From: XYD12-FULL-36-8 sp041739035
Lineage (GTDB): Bacteria > Bacteroidota > Ignavibacteria > Ignavibacteriales > Ignavibacteriaceae
Direction: 5' to 3'
Assembly (NCBI GenBank): GCA_041739035.1
Contig: JBGSOQ010000256.1
Span: 1-6,809 of the forward strand
Length of the DNA stretch: 6,809 nucleotides
In this document: piece after piece, positions 1 through 6,429 of the stretch
How the letters are laid out: the number at the start of each line of letters is the position of its first letter
Position numbering within the stretch: position 1 is the first letter of the stretch
Position numbers and translations under genes: made by a program
Notes under the pieces: generated by a model
What the model saw: only the letters and a program-made list of their open reading frames with translations
The model's database searches: none
Told to the model about the DNA's origin: nothing

Positions 1-2
1 TC

Positions 3-497
3 CTATGGAACAGCGGTATGTTTATCTGGAGAATTGATGCTATTCTTGAAGAGATACGAAAATACATGCCTGAACTTTATAATGGATTAGAATCAATAAA
101 GAAAAGTATTCATGAACCAAATTTTGAAGAGGTTCTTACTATTCTTTATGGTCAGCTTAGAAATATTTCGATAGATTATGGAATTATGGAAAAATCGCAG
201 AAAGTATTTTTAACTAAGGGTGATTTTTCATGGAGCGATGTCGGAAGTTGGGAAGAAGTATATCAACTCTCAGAAAAAAATGAGGAAGGAAATGCCGTAG
301 TTGGAAAAGTTTTTACAGATAATACCTCAGAATCTTATATTTATTCACCTGATAAATTTACCGCAGTAATTGGTGCAGATAATTTTATTGTGATTAACAC
401 AGATGATGCTCTGTTGATTTGCCGCAGAGATAAAGCACAAGATGTTAAGAAAGTTATTGAGCATCTTAAGTTTAATAAAATTGTTGACCATTTATAA
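3..497 (+). CDS. manC: Mannose-1-phosphate guanylyltransferase, C-terminal part (5' end outside window)
   Basis: This enzyme makes GDP-mannose from mannose-1-phosphate and GTP in the cytoplasm, feeding surface polysaccharide and glycan synthesis. The gene is cut by the left edge. The frame is open from base 3 and reads LWNSGMFIW, the conserved WNSGMFxW signature in the middle of this family, so the ATG at 18 is an internal Met and not the true start. A second family signature, GDFSWSDVGSW, lies near residues 72-82 of the fragment. It is followed by the C-terminal beta-rich region (NAVVGKVF, then FIVINTDDALLICRRDKAQDVKKVIEHL), which closes these proteins. About 164 residues are visible; complete family members are roughly 350, so about half is missing. 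It ends with TAA. It lies 30 bp before the amidase gene on the same strand, so cotranscription is possible. The family is clear; the symbol is the usual one for the type and was not confirmed by a search. Confidence 0.9.
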   Translation, partial: LWNSGMFIWRIDAILEEIRKYMPELYNGLESIKKSIHEPNFEEVLTILYGQLRNISIDYGIMEKSQKVFLTKGDFSWSDVGSWEEVYQLSEKNEEGNAVVGKVFTDNTSESYIYSPDKFTAVIGADNFIVINTDDALLICRRDKAQDVKKVIEHLKFNKIVDHL

Positions 498-527
498 TTT
501 ATTTTCACTCTCCAAAGAAATTCATCA

Positions 528-2729
528 ATGAAAAAAAATATTCTTTTGATATTGGTTATTTGTGCGTCAAATCTATCTGCCCAAAATTTGACCGGTAAAA
601 AAATTTGTTTGGACCCTGGACACGGATTTATACCCGGCCAGGCATCAAATTGCGGCGATGCAGAAACTAAAAGATTTGAGTGTTATATAAATCATTATGT
701 CGTTCCGCAGTTAAAAATATATCTTCAAAGTGCCGGTGCAACAGTAATTACAACAAGAGCTGATTATGATTCGACTGGGCCTTGCATAACCTTGACCCAG
801 CGAAAAGCAATTGCAAACAATGCGAATGTGGACTTTTTCCATTCAGTTCACCATAATGCTTTTAATGGAGCTTCTAATTATACACTTACTTTATTTAAAC
901 AGCTAAACACGAATGATTGTCCTTCAGGAAACCCAGCATGGCCAAATCAAGCGGATCTAATGGCTATTATTCAAGCACAAAAGATATTTCCAGCACTTCA
1001 AACTTCGTCAGGAATACATCGTGGGGATTTATGTTTTTTAGGATTTAATCTTGGTGTTTTGAGTACTTTGAATATGCCTGGCACTCTGAGTGAAGCATCA
1101 TTCTTCGATTATCCGGCTGAAATTTTGCGGCTTAATAATCTTGATTATCTCAAAACTGAAGCTGAAGCCATTTATCATTCTTTTCTTCAATATTACAATG
1201 TCGGTTTACCTGCGCATGGCAGCTTAGTAGGTTTTGTCACGAATACAACAACGGGTTTGCCTGCGAAAAAAGTAATTGTATCAATTGAAGGAACTTCGCA
1301 AAGTTATTTGGTCGATTCATTAGGAAATGGATTTTATAGGATTGATTCGCTTGCCCCTGGAAATTATACCATCCGTACGATGGGACCGCGTGATAGTTCA
1401 TTTACAAATGTGACTATAACTGGAGGCAAAATAAACACCAAGAATTTAATAATTCAGCAGACTGAAATTGTTGGGGATGTTAAATTAACCGGCGTGATTG
1501 CAACAACAAATGCAATTCAAGCTTATTGGCTTAAGCCTGCAGGCACTCCGGATAGCTTTTTTGTTTATCTTTCTGAAGATGGTTCAACTTGGGATACTAT
1601 TCCTTATCGTAAAGTTGCAGGCAATGCAACCGGTACTGTTATCAGCGGACTTATTGCAGGAAAAACCTACTATGTAAAAGTGAAAGCTAAAAATTCTATT
1701 AGTGAAAGCCCCAATTTTTCTAAAACTTATGGCGGATATACTTCAATATCTTCTATTAAAGCTCTAATTGTCGATGGATTCAATAGGTTTGGTGGAACGG
1801 GAAGTTATTCTTTTCCTTATCACAATTTTGCAAATTATTACGGCAATCCATTAGCAGAATTAGGAATTAAATTTGAGACCGTTTCGAATTCACTAGTTTC
1901 TACAGCAAGCCAGTTAAGCACTTACAAGTATATAATTTGGTTTCTTGGTGATGAATCGACTGCCGATGAAACGTTTAGTGATGCTGAACAAAATATTTTG
2001 AAAACATATTTGGATGGCGGCGGAAATTTATTCTTGACCGGTTCTGAAGTGGCTTGGGATTTGGATAATAACGGTACCATCACGGATAAAAGTTTCTTTA
2101 ATAATTATTTAAAAGCCTCTTATGCGGCAGATAATCCAACACCAAATGTTCCGTTTGCTGCAGGCATTTCAGGTTCAGTATTCGAGGGATTAAATGTCAA
2201 TTTTGGTCAAACTTATACTGAGGATTGGCCTGATGTGATAACTCCTCTAAATGGAAGCAGCATGGCAATGCAATATAATGCCACTCAAAATGCAGCAATT
2301 ATTTTTACTGGTACTTTTCCAAGCGGAACAATCGCGGGTAAATTGATTTATGTTGGATTTTCAATTGAGACAATAGCTTCCGATTCAATTAGGAAAGAGA
2401 TTCTCTCAAAAGCGCATTCATTTTTTACTAATCCAGTTTCAGTTGAAGATGAAACAAAAATAATTCCCAAAGATTATTCGCTTTCGGTTTACCCTAATCC
2501 CTTTAATCCCACCGCAAAAATTCAATTTTCAAATTCAGAAGCAGGGAAGTATGAGATAAGAGTTTTTAATCTGCTTGGCGAAGAAATCCTTAGGGTGTTT
2601 AATGATTTTCTAGAAATCGGAAATCATGCATTTGAATTGAAAATGAATAATTTCACTTCAGGAATGTATTTAATAAATGTTCGATCAGAATATATTAATG
2701 TATCTGAAAAGATAATGCTTCTGAAATAG
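528..2729 (+). CDS. Secreted N-acetylmuramoyl-L-alanine amidase (Amidase_3) with regulatory-like, FN3-like and Rossmann-like domains and a T9SS sorting tail
   Basis: The predicted role is zinc-dependent cleavage of the amide bond between N-acetylmuramic acid and the peptide stem of peptidoglycan, outside the cell. Residues 1-19 form a signal peptide (hydrophobic core ILLILVICAS, cleavage near SAQ). The Amidase_3 domain spans about 24-222: LDPGHG with H32, E51 in the second metal motif, SVHHNA with H108, and TLSEASF with likely catalytic E189. Residues about 230-311 look like a carboxypeptidase-regulatory-like beta sandwich, and about 315-400 like FN3. Residues 410-632 form a flavodoxin/glutamine-amidotransferase-like alpha/beta domain (KALIVDG, YIIWFLGDE, GGGNLFLTGSE, KLIYVGFS). 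Residues 648-733 are a type A T9SS sorting domain (SVYPNPFNP ... GEEILRV ... GMYLINV), predicting export through the outer membrane. The metal and catalytic residues appear intact. At 733 residues it is far longer than plain amidases. No Shine-Dalgarno is seen before the ATG; the start is fixed by the signal peptide. Such proteins are sometimes labelled xanthan lyase in databases, but I see no lyase domain. Confidence 0.9.
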   Translation: MKKNILLILVICASNLSAQNLTGKKICLDPGHGFIPGQASNCGDAETKRFECYINHYVVPQLKIYLQSAGATVITTRADYDSTGPCITLTQRKAIANNANVDFFHSVHHNAFNGASNYTLTLFKQLNTNDCPSGNPAWPNQADLMAIIQAQKIFPALQTSSGIHRGDLCFLGFNLGVLSTLNMPGTLSEASFFDYPAEILRLNNLDYLKTEAEAIYHSFLQYYNVGLPAHGSLVGFVTNTTTGLPAKKVIVSIEGTSQSYLVDSLGNGFYRIDSLAPGNYTIRTMGPRDSSFTNVTITGGKINTKNLIIQQTEIVGDVKLTGVIATTNAIQAYWLKPAGTPDSFFVYLSEDGSTWDTIPYRKVAGNATGTVISGLIAGKTYYVKVKAKNSISESPNFSKTYGGYTSISSIKALIVDGFNRFGGTGSYSFPYHNFANYYGNPLAELGIKFETVSNSLVSTASQLSTYKYIIWFLGDESTADETFSDAEQNILKTYLDGGGNLFLTGSEVAWDLDNNGTITDKSFFNNYLKASYAADNPTPNVPFAAGISGSVFEGLNVNFGQTYTEDWPDVITPLNGSSMAMQYNATQNAAIIFTGTFPSGTIAGKLIYVGFSIETIASDSIRKEILSKAHSFFTNPVSVEDETKIIPKDYSLSVYPNPFNPTAKIQFSNSEAGKYEIRVFNLLGEEILRVFNDFLEIGNHAFELKMNNFTSGMYLINVRSEYINVSEKIMLLK

Positions 2730-2745
2730 GGTGACGATACAATCA

Positions 2746-2797
2746 AGATATGCCAGATTTTGGTTACGATTTATTCGAAGTGAAATCTGGTATATCT
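2746..2797 (+). terminator. Long imperfect hairpin after the amidase gene, possible terminator
   Basis: The arms 2746-2762 and 2781-2797 pair over 17 positions, with three G-U pairs in plus-strand RNA (2752/2791, 2761/2782, 2762/2781). The stem continues after a mismatch through 2764-2765/2778-2779 and 2767-2769/2775-2777 to a five-base loop (2770-2774). Read from the minus strand, the three wobble pairs become C-A mismatches, so the fold suits the amidase mRNA better than the converging hydrolase mRNA. The following bases contain only a short T run (TTTT, 2806-2809) that is not adjacent to the stem, so it is not a textbook intrinsic terminator. A 3' mRNA-stabilising structure or a dispersed palindromic repeat is also possible. 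Confidence 0.5.
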
Positions 2798-2820
2798 GAC
2801 CGTCCTTTTAAAATCACTGC

Positions 2821-3570
2821 TTAATTATGTGAGTTTTTTTCTTTCGAGAAAAAGAAAAGCAGCGGTCGCCAAATTCTTGAAGCCCAAGCAATTTCAGAAT
2901 GAGCTGCATCTTTGTCGATATAGTAAATTATATCTTTACCTAACTCATAGCCCTTGTTTTTCAAGGCAGCTATCAACTCATCATTTCCGGGAAGAAGGTC
3001 TGCATCTATTCCAATTCCGCCATTATCAATGTAGAGTTTTATATTTTTTTTCTTTCCTGAATAGTTCAGAATTGTGTCAACATAATTTAATCCCCGTATT
3101 TTGAATGCTGATGAAAAACATGCCCCATTAGAAAAAATATTTGGATGGTTCCAAATCATCATTAATGTGATCAAACCACCAGCCGAAGAGCCGCAGACTG
3201 CCGTATTTTCCGGATTTGGTAATGTTCTGTATTCGCTGTCAATGAATGGTTTTAATTTATTGACAATAAAGTTCATGTAGGTGTACCCAAGCGCATTATG
3301 AGTATATTCATCAGTTCTGTCCGAGGTATTATAAATCCCTACAATAATTATTTCTTCGATCAAACCAATTTTAATCAGAGAATCAGCTACTTCATCAATT
3401 CTCCAATCATAACCAAAAGAGGAGGTTGCCGGATCAATAATATTTTGACCGTCATGCATGTACAAAACGGGATATTTTTTATTATCATTTTGTAAATAGC
3501 TTGGAGGCAGCCAAACAACAATATCGCGTGGTTTTAAACCTTCACCTTCAAATTGCAAATGATATTTCAC
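2821..3570 (-). CDS. Alpha/beta-hydrolase, putative esterase (esterase D / enterochelin-esterase-like) domain
   Basis: This is the catalytic part of the split gene, 249 residues if translation restarts at the GTG. The family is PF00756-like: RDIVVWLPPSY, then PVLYMHDGQNI, DWRIDEVADSL, and the nucleophile elbow CGSSAGG with Ser129 of this segment (265 of the whole frame). The likely catalytic His is in AAHSEIAW (224; 360 of the whole), and the acid is probably an Asp in the 182-191 stretch (YIDNGG ... GIDADL). The C-terminal WRPLLFFF matches the closing helix of such enzymes. The substrate is unknown; with the CBM20-like module in front, an acyl or aryl ester on a polysaccharide, or a carbohydrate-associated ester, is plausible. 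The GTG is the only usable start between the TAG and the domain, and only a weak GGA precedes it. Made alone, this part would lack a signal peptide and remain cytoplasmic. Confidence 0.75.
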   Translation of the reverse strand: MKYHLQFEGEGLKPRDIVVWLPPSYLQNDNKKYPVLYMHDGQNIIDPATSSFGYDWRIDEVADSLIKIGLIEEIIIVGIYNTSDRTDEYTHNALGYTYMNFIVNKLKPFIDSEYRTLPNPENTAVCGSSAGGLITLMMIWNHPNIFSNGACFSSAFKIRGLNYVDTILNYSGKKKNIKLYIDNGGIGIDADLLPGNDELIAALKNKGYELGKDIIYYIDKDAAHSEIAWASRIWRPLLFFFSKEKNSHN

Positions 3571-3711
3571 CGTTCCAGTAATCTGCCCGTGATTTATTCG
3601 GGGTTCATTATTTCTCCATTTAGTGATCTGGAAAAAGATGGAAGTATCATTAGTAACTTCTAGAAAGTAATTTTCTGGTACCGAACCATCATCGTTTAAT
3701 GCTTCTTGACC

Positions 3712-3714
3712 CTA
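3712..3714 (-). other. In-frame amber (TAG) codon splitting the hydrolase gene
   Basis: The plus strand reads CTA here, which is TAG on the coding strand. The codons before it encode TKGS and those after it GQEALNDDGSVPENY, all in one frame that continues into the hydrolase domain. A TGG (Trp) would restore one uninterrupted protein. TAG is not generally recoded here: the amidase gene ends at TAG (2727-2729) exactly where a T9SS tail should end. Confidence 0.85.
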
Positions 3715-3978
3715 CGATCCCTTTGTGAACTTGAATTCAAGATTTTCCCCCTTCTGAAATTGAAAACTTCTTGACCAAATTGAATCATTGGTTTTCTCTA
3801 ACATTATTTTGTCTGGATTCCATTCGCCAAGAAGTGAGTCGTTTCCAGAAATGAAAACCGACTCACTATCGCTCAAAATAGAAGAATGAACTACAAATTT
3901 TATTTCACGATTGTCATTTTCTGAACACAGGATATTGAAAAACGCAAAACAAAGCGAGAGAACAATCAATTTTTTCAT
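3712..3978 (-). CDS. N-terminal fragment: signal peptide and truncated CBM20-like starch-binding module
   Basis: This is the part upstream of the TAG, 88 residues. It opens with a signal sequence (MKKLIVLSLCFAFFNILC). The Cys could suggest a lipoprotein, but the Leu before it departs from the usual Gly/Ala/Ser of a lipobox, so ordinary signal peptidase I cleavage is equally possible. Residues about 25-88 resemble CBM20, whose marker here is GNDSLLGEWNP (the family's G-N-x-x-x-L-G-x-W), followed by WSRSFQFQKGENLEFKFTKGS. CBM20 modules run to about 100 residues, so this fragment stops before the last strands and would probably not fold alone. It is best read as the front of the split hydrolase and not as a separate gene. 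Confidence 0.65.
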   Translation of the reverse strand: MKKLIVLSLCFAFFNILCSENDNREIKFVVHSSILSDSESVFISGNDSLLGEWNPDKIMLEKTNDSIWSRSFQFQKGENLEFKFTKGS

Positions 3979-3988
3979 TTAAGTAATA

Positions 3989-4612
3989 TTAGTTTATTTT
4001 TTCAAAATGCTGATAATCTTTAGTTCTTTTCCAATATCCTCCCCATCTCCAACCGCGCTTAAGGAATTCTTTCACTAGAAAAGAATTGGGCGTAATTGTG
4101 CCGTTGACTCTGATGTTATATTCCGTATTGGCAGGATAAGTTTTTCTGTCTTTAATTTGCGGATTTTGTATTGGATTGATGTCGATTGCTCGCCCTAATG
4201 CATGCGATGACAGTTTTTTTGTTCCCTTAATGTATCGATAATTGAAAGCTGAAGTATTATTGTCTTTCATTGATTCTTCGTCTGACCAATTGTAATTGTT
4301 GATTGGAATCACTTTACAAATAGGAAATTTTTTCTCTTTTATTTTTTTGAATATTTCAATTAAATCGTTAGCTAATTCTTTATGAATTAAGATTTGACCT
4401 TGGTGAAGCTTATCATCAAACGAAAAATACTCAATAGAAATTAGTTTGAGATTCTTTCTAATTTTCTGTGGTATATTTTTACTGAAAAAAATCTCGTTAA
4501 TGCTATAATCACTATCAATTATTTTTTCTTGTGGATTCAGGGGGATATATTTTCCTCCCGTTGCTAATCCTGTTAAAACTAAACTAATCGCAAGAAAATA
4601 AATAAGATTCAT
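3989..4612 (-). CDS. Exported M15C-type zinc peptidase (D-Ala-D-Ala carboxypeptidase / L-Ala-D-Glu endopeptidase-like)
   Basis: The predicted role is zinc-dependent trimming or cutting of peptidoglycan peptide stems in the periplasm. Residues 1-20 (MNLIYFLAISLVLTGLATGG) form a signal peptide or N-terminal anchor. The M15 catalytic core fills the C-terminal half: LSSHALGRAIDINPIQNP carries the metal ligands H137 and D144, and KDYQHFEKIN carries the third ligand H202, with D199 as probable catalytic acid/base. An Asp at that place is usual in the M15C group, whereas VanX-type enzymes have Glu. RGWRWGGYW just before it is another subfamily mark. At 207 residues the length is normal and no key residue is missing. 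The exact bond cut cannot be told from sequence: DD-carboxypeptidase, LD-carboxypeptidase and L-Ala-D-Glu endopeptidase share this fold. It is first of two minus-strand genes, with 10 bp to the hydrolase gene. No clear Shine-Dalgarno is visible. Confidence 0.85.
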   Translation of the reverse strand: MNLIYFLAISLVLTGLATGGKYIPLNPQEKIIDSDYSINEIFFSKNIPQKIRKNLKLISIEYFSFDDKLHQGQILIHKELANDLIEIFKKIKEKKFPICKVIPINNYNWSDEESMKDNNTSAFNYRYIKGTKKLSSHALGRAIDINPIQNPQIKDRKTYPANTEYNIRVNGTITPNSFLVKEFLKRGWRWGGYWKRTKDYQHFEKIN

Positions 4613-4715
4613 TTTGTGAGATGAATATTAAATTCGAAGTTAATTATAAATTTGAGAATTTAGAGTTCTCTTGCAAATTAAATATATTTGCGCAATCAAA
4701 AAATAAAGGAAAATC
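4613..4715. promoter_or_regulatory. Divergent promoter region between the M15C peptidase and the FKBP lipoprotein
   Basis: These 103 AT-rich bases must hold promoters for both directions. On the plus strand two exact matches to the Bacteroidota -7 consensus TAnnTTTG occur: TAAATTTG at 4647-4654 and TATATTTG at 4683-4690. Neither has a TTTG -33 box at a convincing distance, and AT-rich DNA gives chance matches. For the minus strand the complement of 4643-4648 reads TATAAT, with a TTGCAA 22 bp upstream, which is longer than usual spacing. A small dyad GAGAA-7 bases-TTCTC (4654-4658 / 4666-4670) lies between the candidate boxes and could be an operator, though it is short. Confidence 0.4.
4706..4710 (+). 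promoter_or_regulatory. Ribosome binding site of the FKBP lipoprotein gene
   Basis: AAGGA ends five bases before the ATG at 4716. It is the clearest Shine-Dalgarno-like sequence in the window, where most starts have none, and it supports the chosen start together with the lipoprotein signal peptide that begins there. Confidence 0.55.
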
Positions 4716-5543
4716 ATGAAGTACATAGTGTTTGTATTGCTCGTTTTAGGTTTTATTGGATGTAATAAGAATGGCGATGTAACTGAATTATCTTCAGGTG
4801 TGAATTTTCAAAACGATTCGCTGGGAGCTGGTAGGGAAGCTAAGCTTGGTGATTTAGTTTCAGTTCATTTCAGAGCATGGGTTATAAAGGATTCAACAAA
4901 ACTTTTTGAAGATTGGTCAAAAGATTCAACTCGACTAGCTTCAACTATTGGCAGTTCTATCGATTTTGGTCAGCCGATCAAATTTAAACTTGGCGATTCT
5001 ACCTTCATTAAAGGCGTTGATGAAGCTATAGTCGGAATGAAAATTGGAGGTATGCGAACGATCATCATTCCTTCAAACAGCGCTTATGGTGAACTCGGGT
5101 TTGGACCTGTACCGCCTAATTCAAGTTTAAAAGTAGTTATTAACTTAATTGATGCTAAAGATCCAATTATTGCAAAATCATGGGATATTGATTCCACTAA
5201 GATTGTTGCATCAAAAAGTGGATTGAGATACGTAATTCTTCAACCTGGAACAGGCGAAAAAGCTGATTCAGCCGATTTAGTAACTGTTCATTATACCGGA
5301 TTTTTGACTAGCGGAAAAATATTTGATAGTTCTGTTGAAAGAGACGAGCCATTTAAGTTTAGGTTAAAACTTCAACCAGTTATTCCCGGATGGGAAGAGG
5401 GAATTAGACTTGTAGGAAAGGGCGGCAAAGCAAAATTAATTATTCCTCCATCACTAGGTTATGGTGCTGTTCCGGTTGGGGGCATTCCATCTAATTCAAC
5501 ATTAATTTTTGATGTTGAAGTACTTGATATAGAAAAGATGTAA
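4716..5543 (+). CDS. Lipoprotein with two FKBP-type peptidyl-prolyl cis-trans isomerase domains
   Basis: The predicted role is folding help for exported proteins, by cis-trans isomerisation of Xaa-Pro bonds, while tethered to a membrane by a lipid. The N-terminus MKYIVFVLLVLGFIGC is a lipoprotein signal with the lipobox FIGC and acylated Cys16. Domain 1 spans about 44-147 and domain 2 about 168-273. Domain 2 has the full FKBP active-site set: VHYTGFL (Y193), KIFDSS (F203, D204), PVIPGWEEGI (V222, I223, W226) and LGYG (Y249). Domain 1 keeps the fold marks (VSVHFRAW, GMKIGGMRTIIIPSNSAYG, PPNSSLKVVI) but has Val101 in place of the pocket Trp, no FDSS motif, and extra residues about 60-85. It may therefore be a weak or binding-only domain. 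At 275 residues the length fits a two-domain protein. The gene stands alone and ends 10 bp from the converging kinase gene. Confidence 0.92.
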   Translation: MKYIVFVLLVLGFIGCNKNGDVTELSSGVNFQNDSLGAGREAKLGDLVSVHFRAWVIKDSTKLFEDWSKDSTRLASTIGSSIDFGQPIKFKLGDSTFIKGVDEAIVGMKIGGMRTIIIPSNSAYGELGFGPVPPNSSLKVVINLIDAKDPIIAKSWDIDSTKIVASKSGLRYVILQPGTGEKADSADLVTVHYTGFLTSGKIFDSSVERDEPFKFRLKLQPVIPGWEEGIRLVGKGGKAKLIIPPSLGYGAVPVGGIPSNSTLIFDVEVLDIEKM

Positions 5544-5553
5544 AATTGTTCGC

Positions 5554-6429
5554 TTAGTTCTTTAAGTAAAATTTTATTAAAGATAGGGCTTGTTGGTAAT
5601 AGCTGCTTCCGAAAAGATTAAGATGGTTCAAAACATGATAGAGTTTGTAGATGTTTTCTCTGTATTCGTAACCATCTTTTAATGGATAATATTCATTGTA
5701 GCTTTTATAAAATTCTTTAGTGAAGCCGCCAAAAAGTTTTGTCATGGCCAGGTCGGCTTCGCGGTTACCGTAGTAAACTGCGGGATCGATTAGACAAGCC
5801 CTTCCGTTTTCATCAACAATATAATTTCCTGCCCATAAATCCCCATGAAGTAGTGAAGGTTTTTCCTCTTCACATTTGAGAATGCTTACGATTATGTTTT
5901 CTAATTGTGTAAAACTCTTTTTCAATTCTGCGTCAACATATCCATTTTTTTCGGCAAGTTTAAATTGAAATAGTAAACGTTTGTTGAAGTAGAACTTTAT
6001 CCAATTCTGTTTTTCGTTTTCATCGGGTAAATTATTCTGAACTGTTGAGCCAATGTAATTGTCTTCATAAAATCCGAAAACAAGAGATTCACATTTATGC
6101 ATTTTTGCGAATTCGATTCCAAAATCCTCAAAAAAGTTTTTTGATTTTGATTTTCCTTCAATACACTCCAATAAAATAAAATTTTCTTCAACTAATTTTA
6201 CACTTGGTACTCTAATCGAATTGCTTTTCTCAATTTCAGCTAATCCATTTGCCTCTTTCAAAAACATGTCTTTAGGAATATGATTATTAACCTTCAAAAA
6301 ATATTTTTCACCGGATATCATCTTAATGATTGAAGAATCACTGATGCAGCCTCCAGAAATGGATCTCGCGGATTCTATTTTCTTCTTTAAATGCTGCTCT
6401 AGACGTAAAGTTATTTGATCAGATAACAT
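5554..6429 (-). CDS. Fructosamine/ketosamine-3-kinase family protein
   Basis: Members of this family phosphorylate the third carbon of sugars attached to protein amino groups (Amadori products). The 3-phosphate is unstable and leaves, restoring the free amine; bacterial members favour ribulosamines and erythrulosamines. The protein is cytoplasmic and has a protein-kinase-like fold. Visible marks are SGGCISDSS at the N-terminal nucleotide loop (25-33), YFLKV with likely ATP-binding Lys46, DNYIGSTVQNN (123-133), the catalytic loop LLHGDLWAGN (193-202, with D197 and N202), and the metal-binding IDPAVYYGNREADLAM (214-229, with D215). Its 291 residues match the family length, and nothing essential is missing. 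The ATG at 6429 lies inside the end of the upstream phosphatase gene (11-bp overlap), which argues for coupled translation. Aminoglycoside phosphotransferases share the fold, but HGDLWxGN with the YGxREADLAM stretch points to the ketosamine kinases. Confidence 0.92.
   Translation of the reverse strand: MLSDQITLRLEQHLKKKIESARSISGGCISDSSIIKMISGEKYFLKVNNHIPKDMFLKEANGLAEIEKSNSIRVPSVKLVEENFILLECIEGKSKSKNFFEDFGIEFAKMHKCESLVFGFYEDNYIGSTVQNNLPDENEKQNWIKFYFNKRLLFQFKLAEKNGYVDAELKKSFTQLENIIVSILKCEEEKPSLLHGDLWAGNYIVDENGRACLIDPAVYYGNREADLAMTKLFGGFTKEFYKSYNEYYPLKDGYEYRENIYKLYHVLNHLNLFGSSYYQQALSLIKFYLKN

Larger units (their letters stand above)
2821..3978 (-). pseudogene. CBM20-like domain plus alpha/beta-hydrolase (esterase D type), interrupted by one in-frame TAG
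   Basis: Read continuously on the minus strand, this is one gene of 385 codons before its TAA, with a single in-frame TAG as codon 89 and no frameshift. The 47 codons between the TAG and the next possible start (GTG at 3570) also read as plausible protein (GQEALNDDGSVPENY ... KWRNNEP ... GQITGTV), joining the two domains exactly as in exported CBM20-esterase proteins. The predicted product is an exported carboxylic-ester hydrolase whose N-terminal domain binds glycan. The TAG directly follows TKGS, where related CBM20-type modules, as I recall them, have KGSW/RGSW; a TGG-to-TAG change of that Trp is the simplest explanation. The reading frame is otherwise undamaged, so the mutation is recent, is a sequencing or assembly error, or is suppressed. 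It lies 10 bp downstream of the M15C peptidase gene, probably in the same transcript. Confidence 0.8.

Noticed and set aside
2829..3104. Plus-strand open frame of 91 codons
   Set aside because: It lies antisense within the hydrolase gene, has low-complexity content, no signal or motif, and no promoter or ribosome site.
3298..3495. Plus-strand open frame of 65 codons
   Set aside because: It is antisense to the hydrolase catalytic domain and shows no recognisable protein feature.
2727..3714. Genome-wide recoding of TAG as an amino acid, to explain the amber codon in the hydrolase
   Set aside because: The amidase gene stops at TAG exactly at the end of its T9SS tail, and reading through would add only 18 unrelated codons across the hairpin before TGA. 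A local nonsense change is simpler.
3712..3978. A separate small gene for a starch-binding protein
   Set aside because: The module is cut before its last strands, and the same frame continues after the TAG with matching linker and hydrolase sequence.
5544..5580. Terminator between the converging FKBP and kinase genes
   Set aside because: Only four-base arms (CTTA/TAAG) and an AT palindrome are present, and most of the stretch is kinase coding sequence; there is no stable stem.
5997..6191. Minus-strand open frame of 64 codons in another frame of the kinase gene
   Set aside because: It is fully inside the kinase coding sequence, whose own frame carries all the family motifs.
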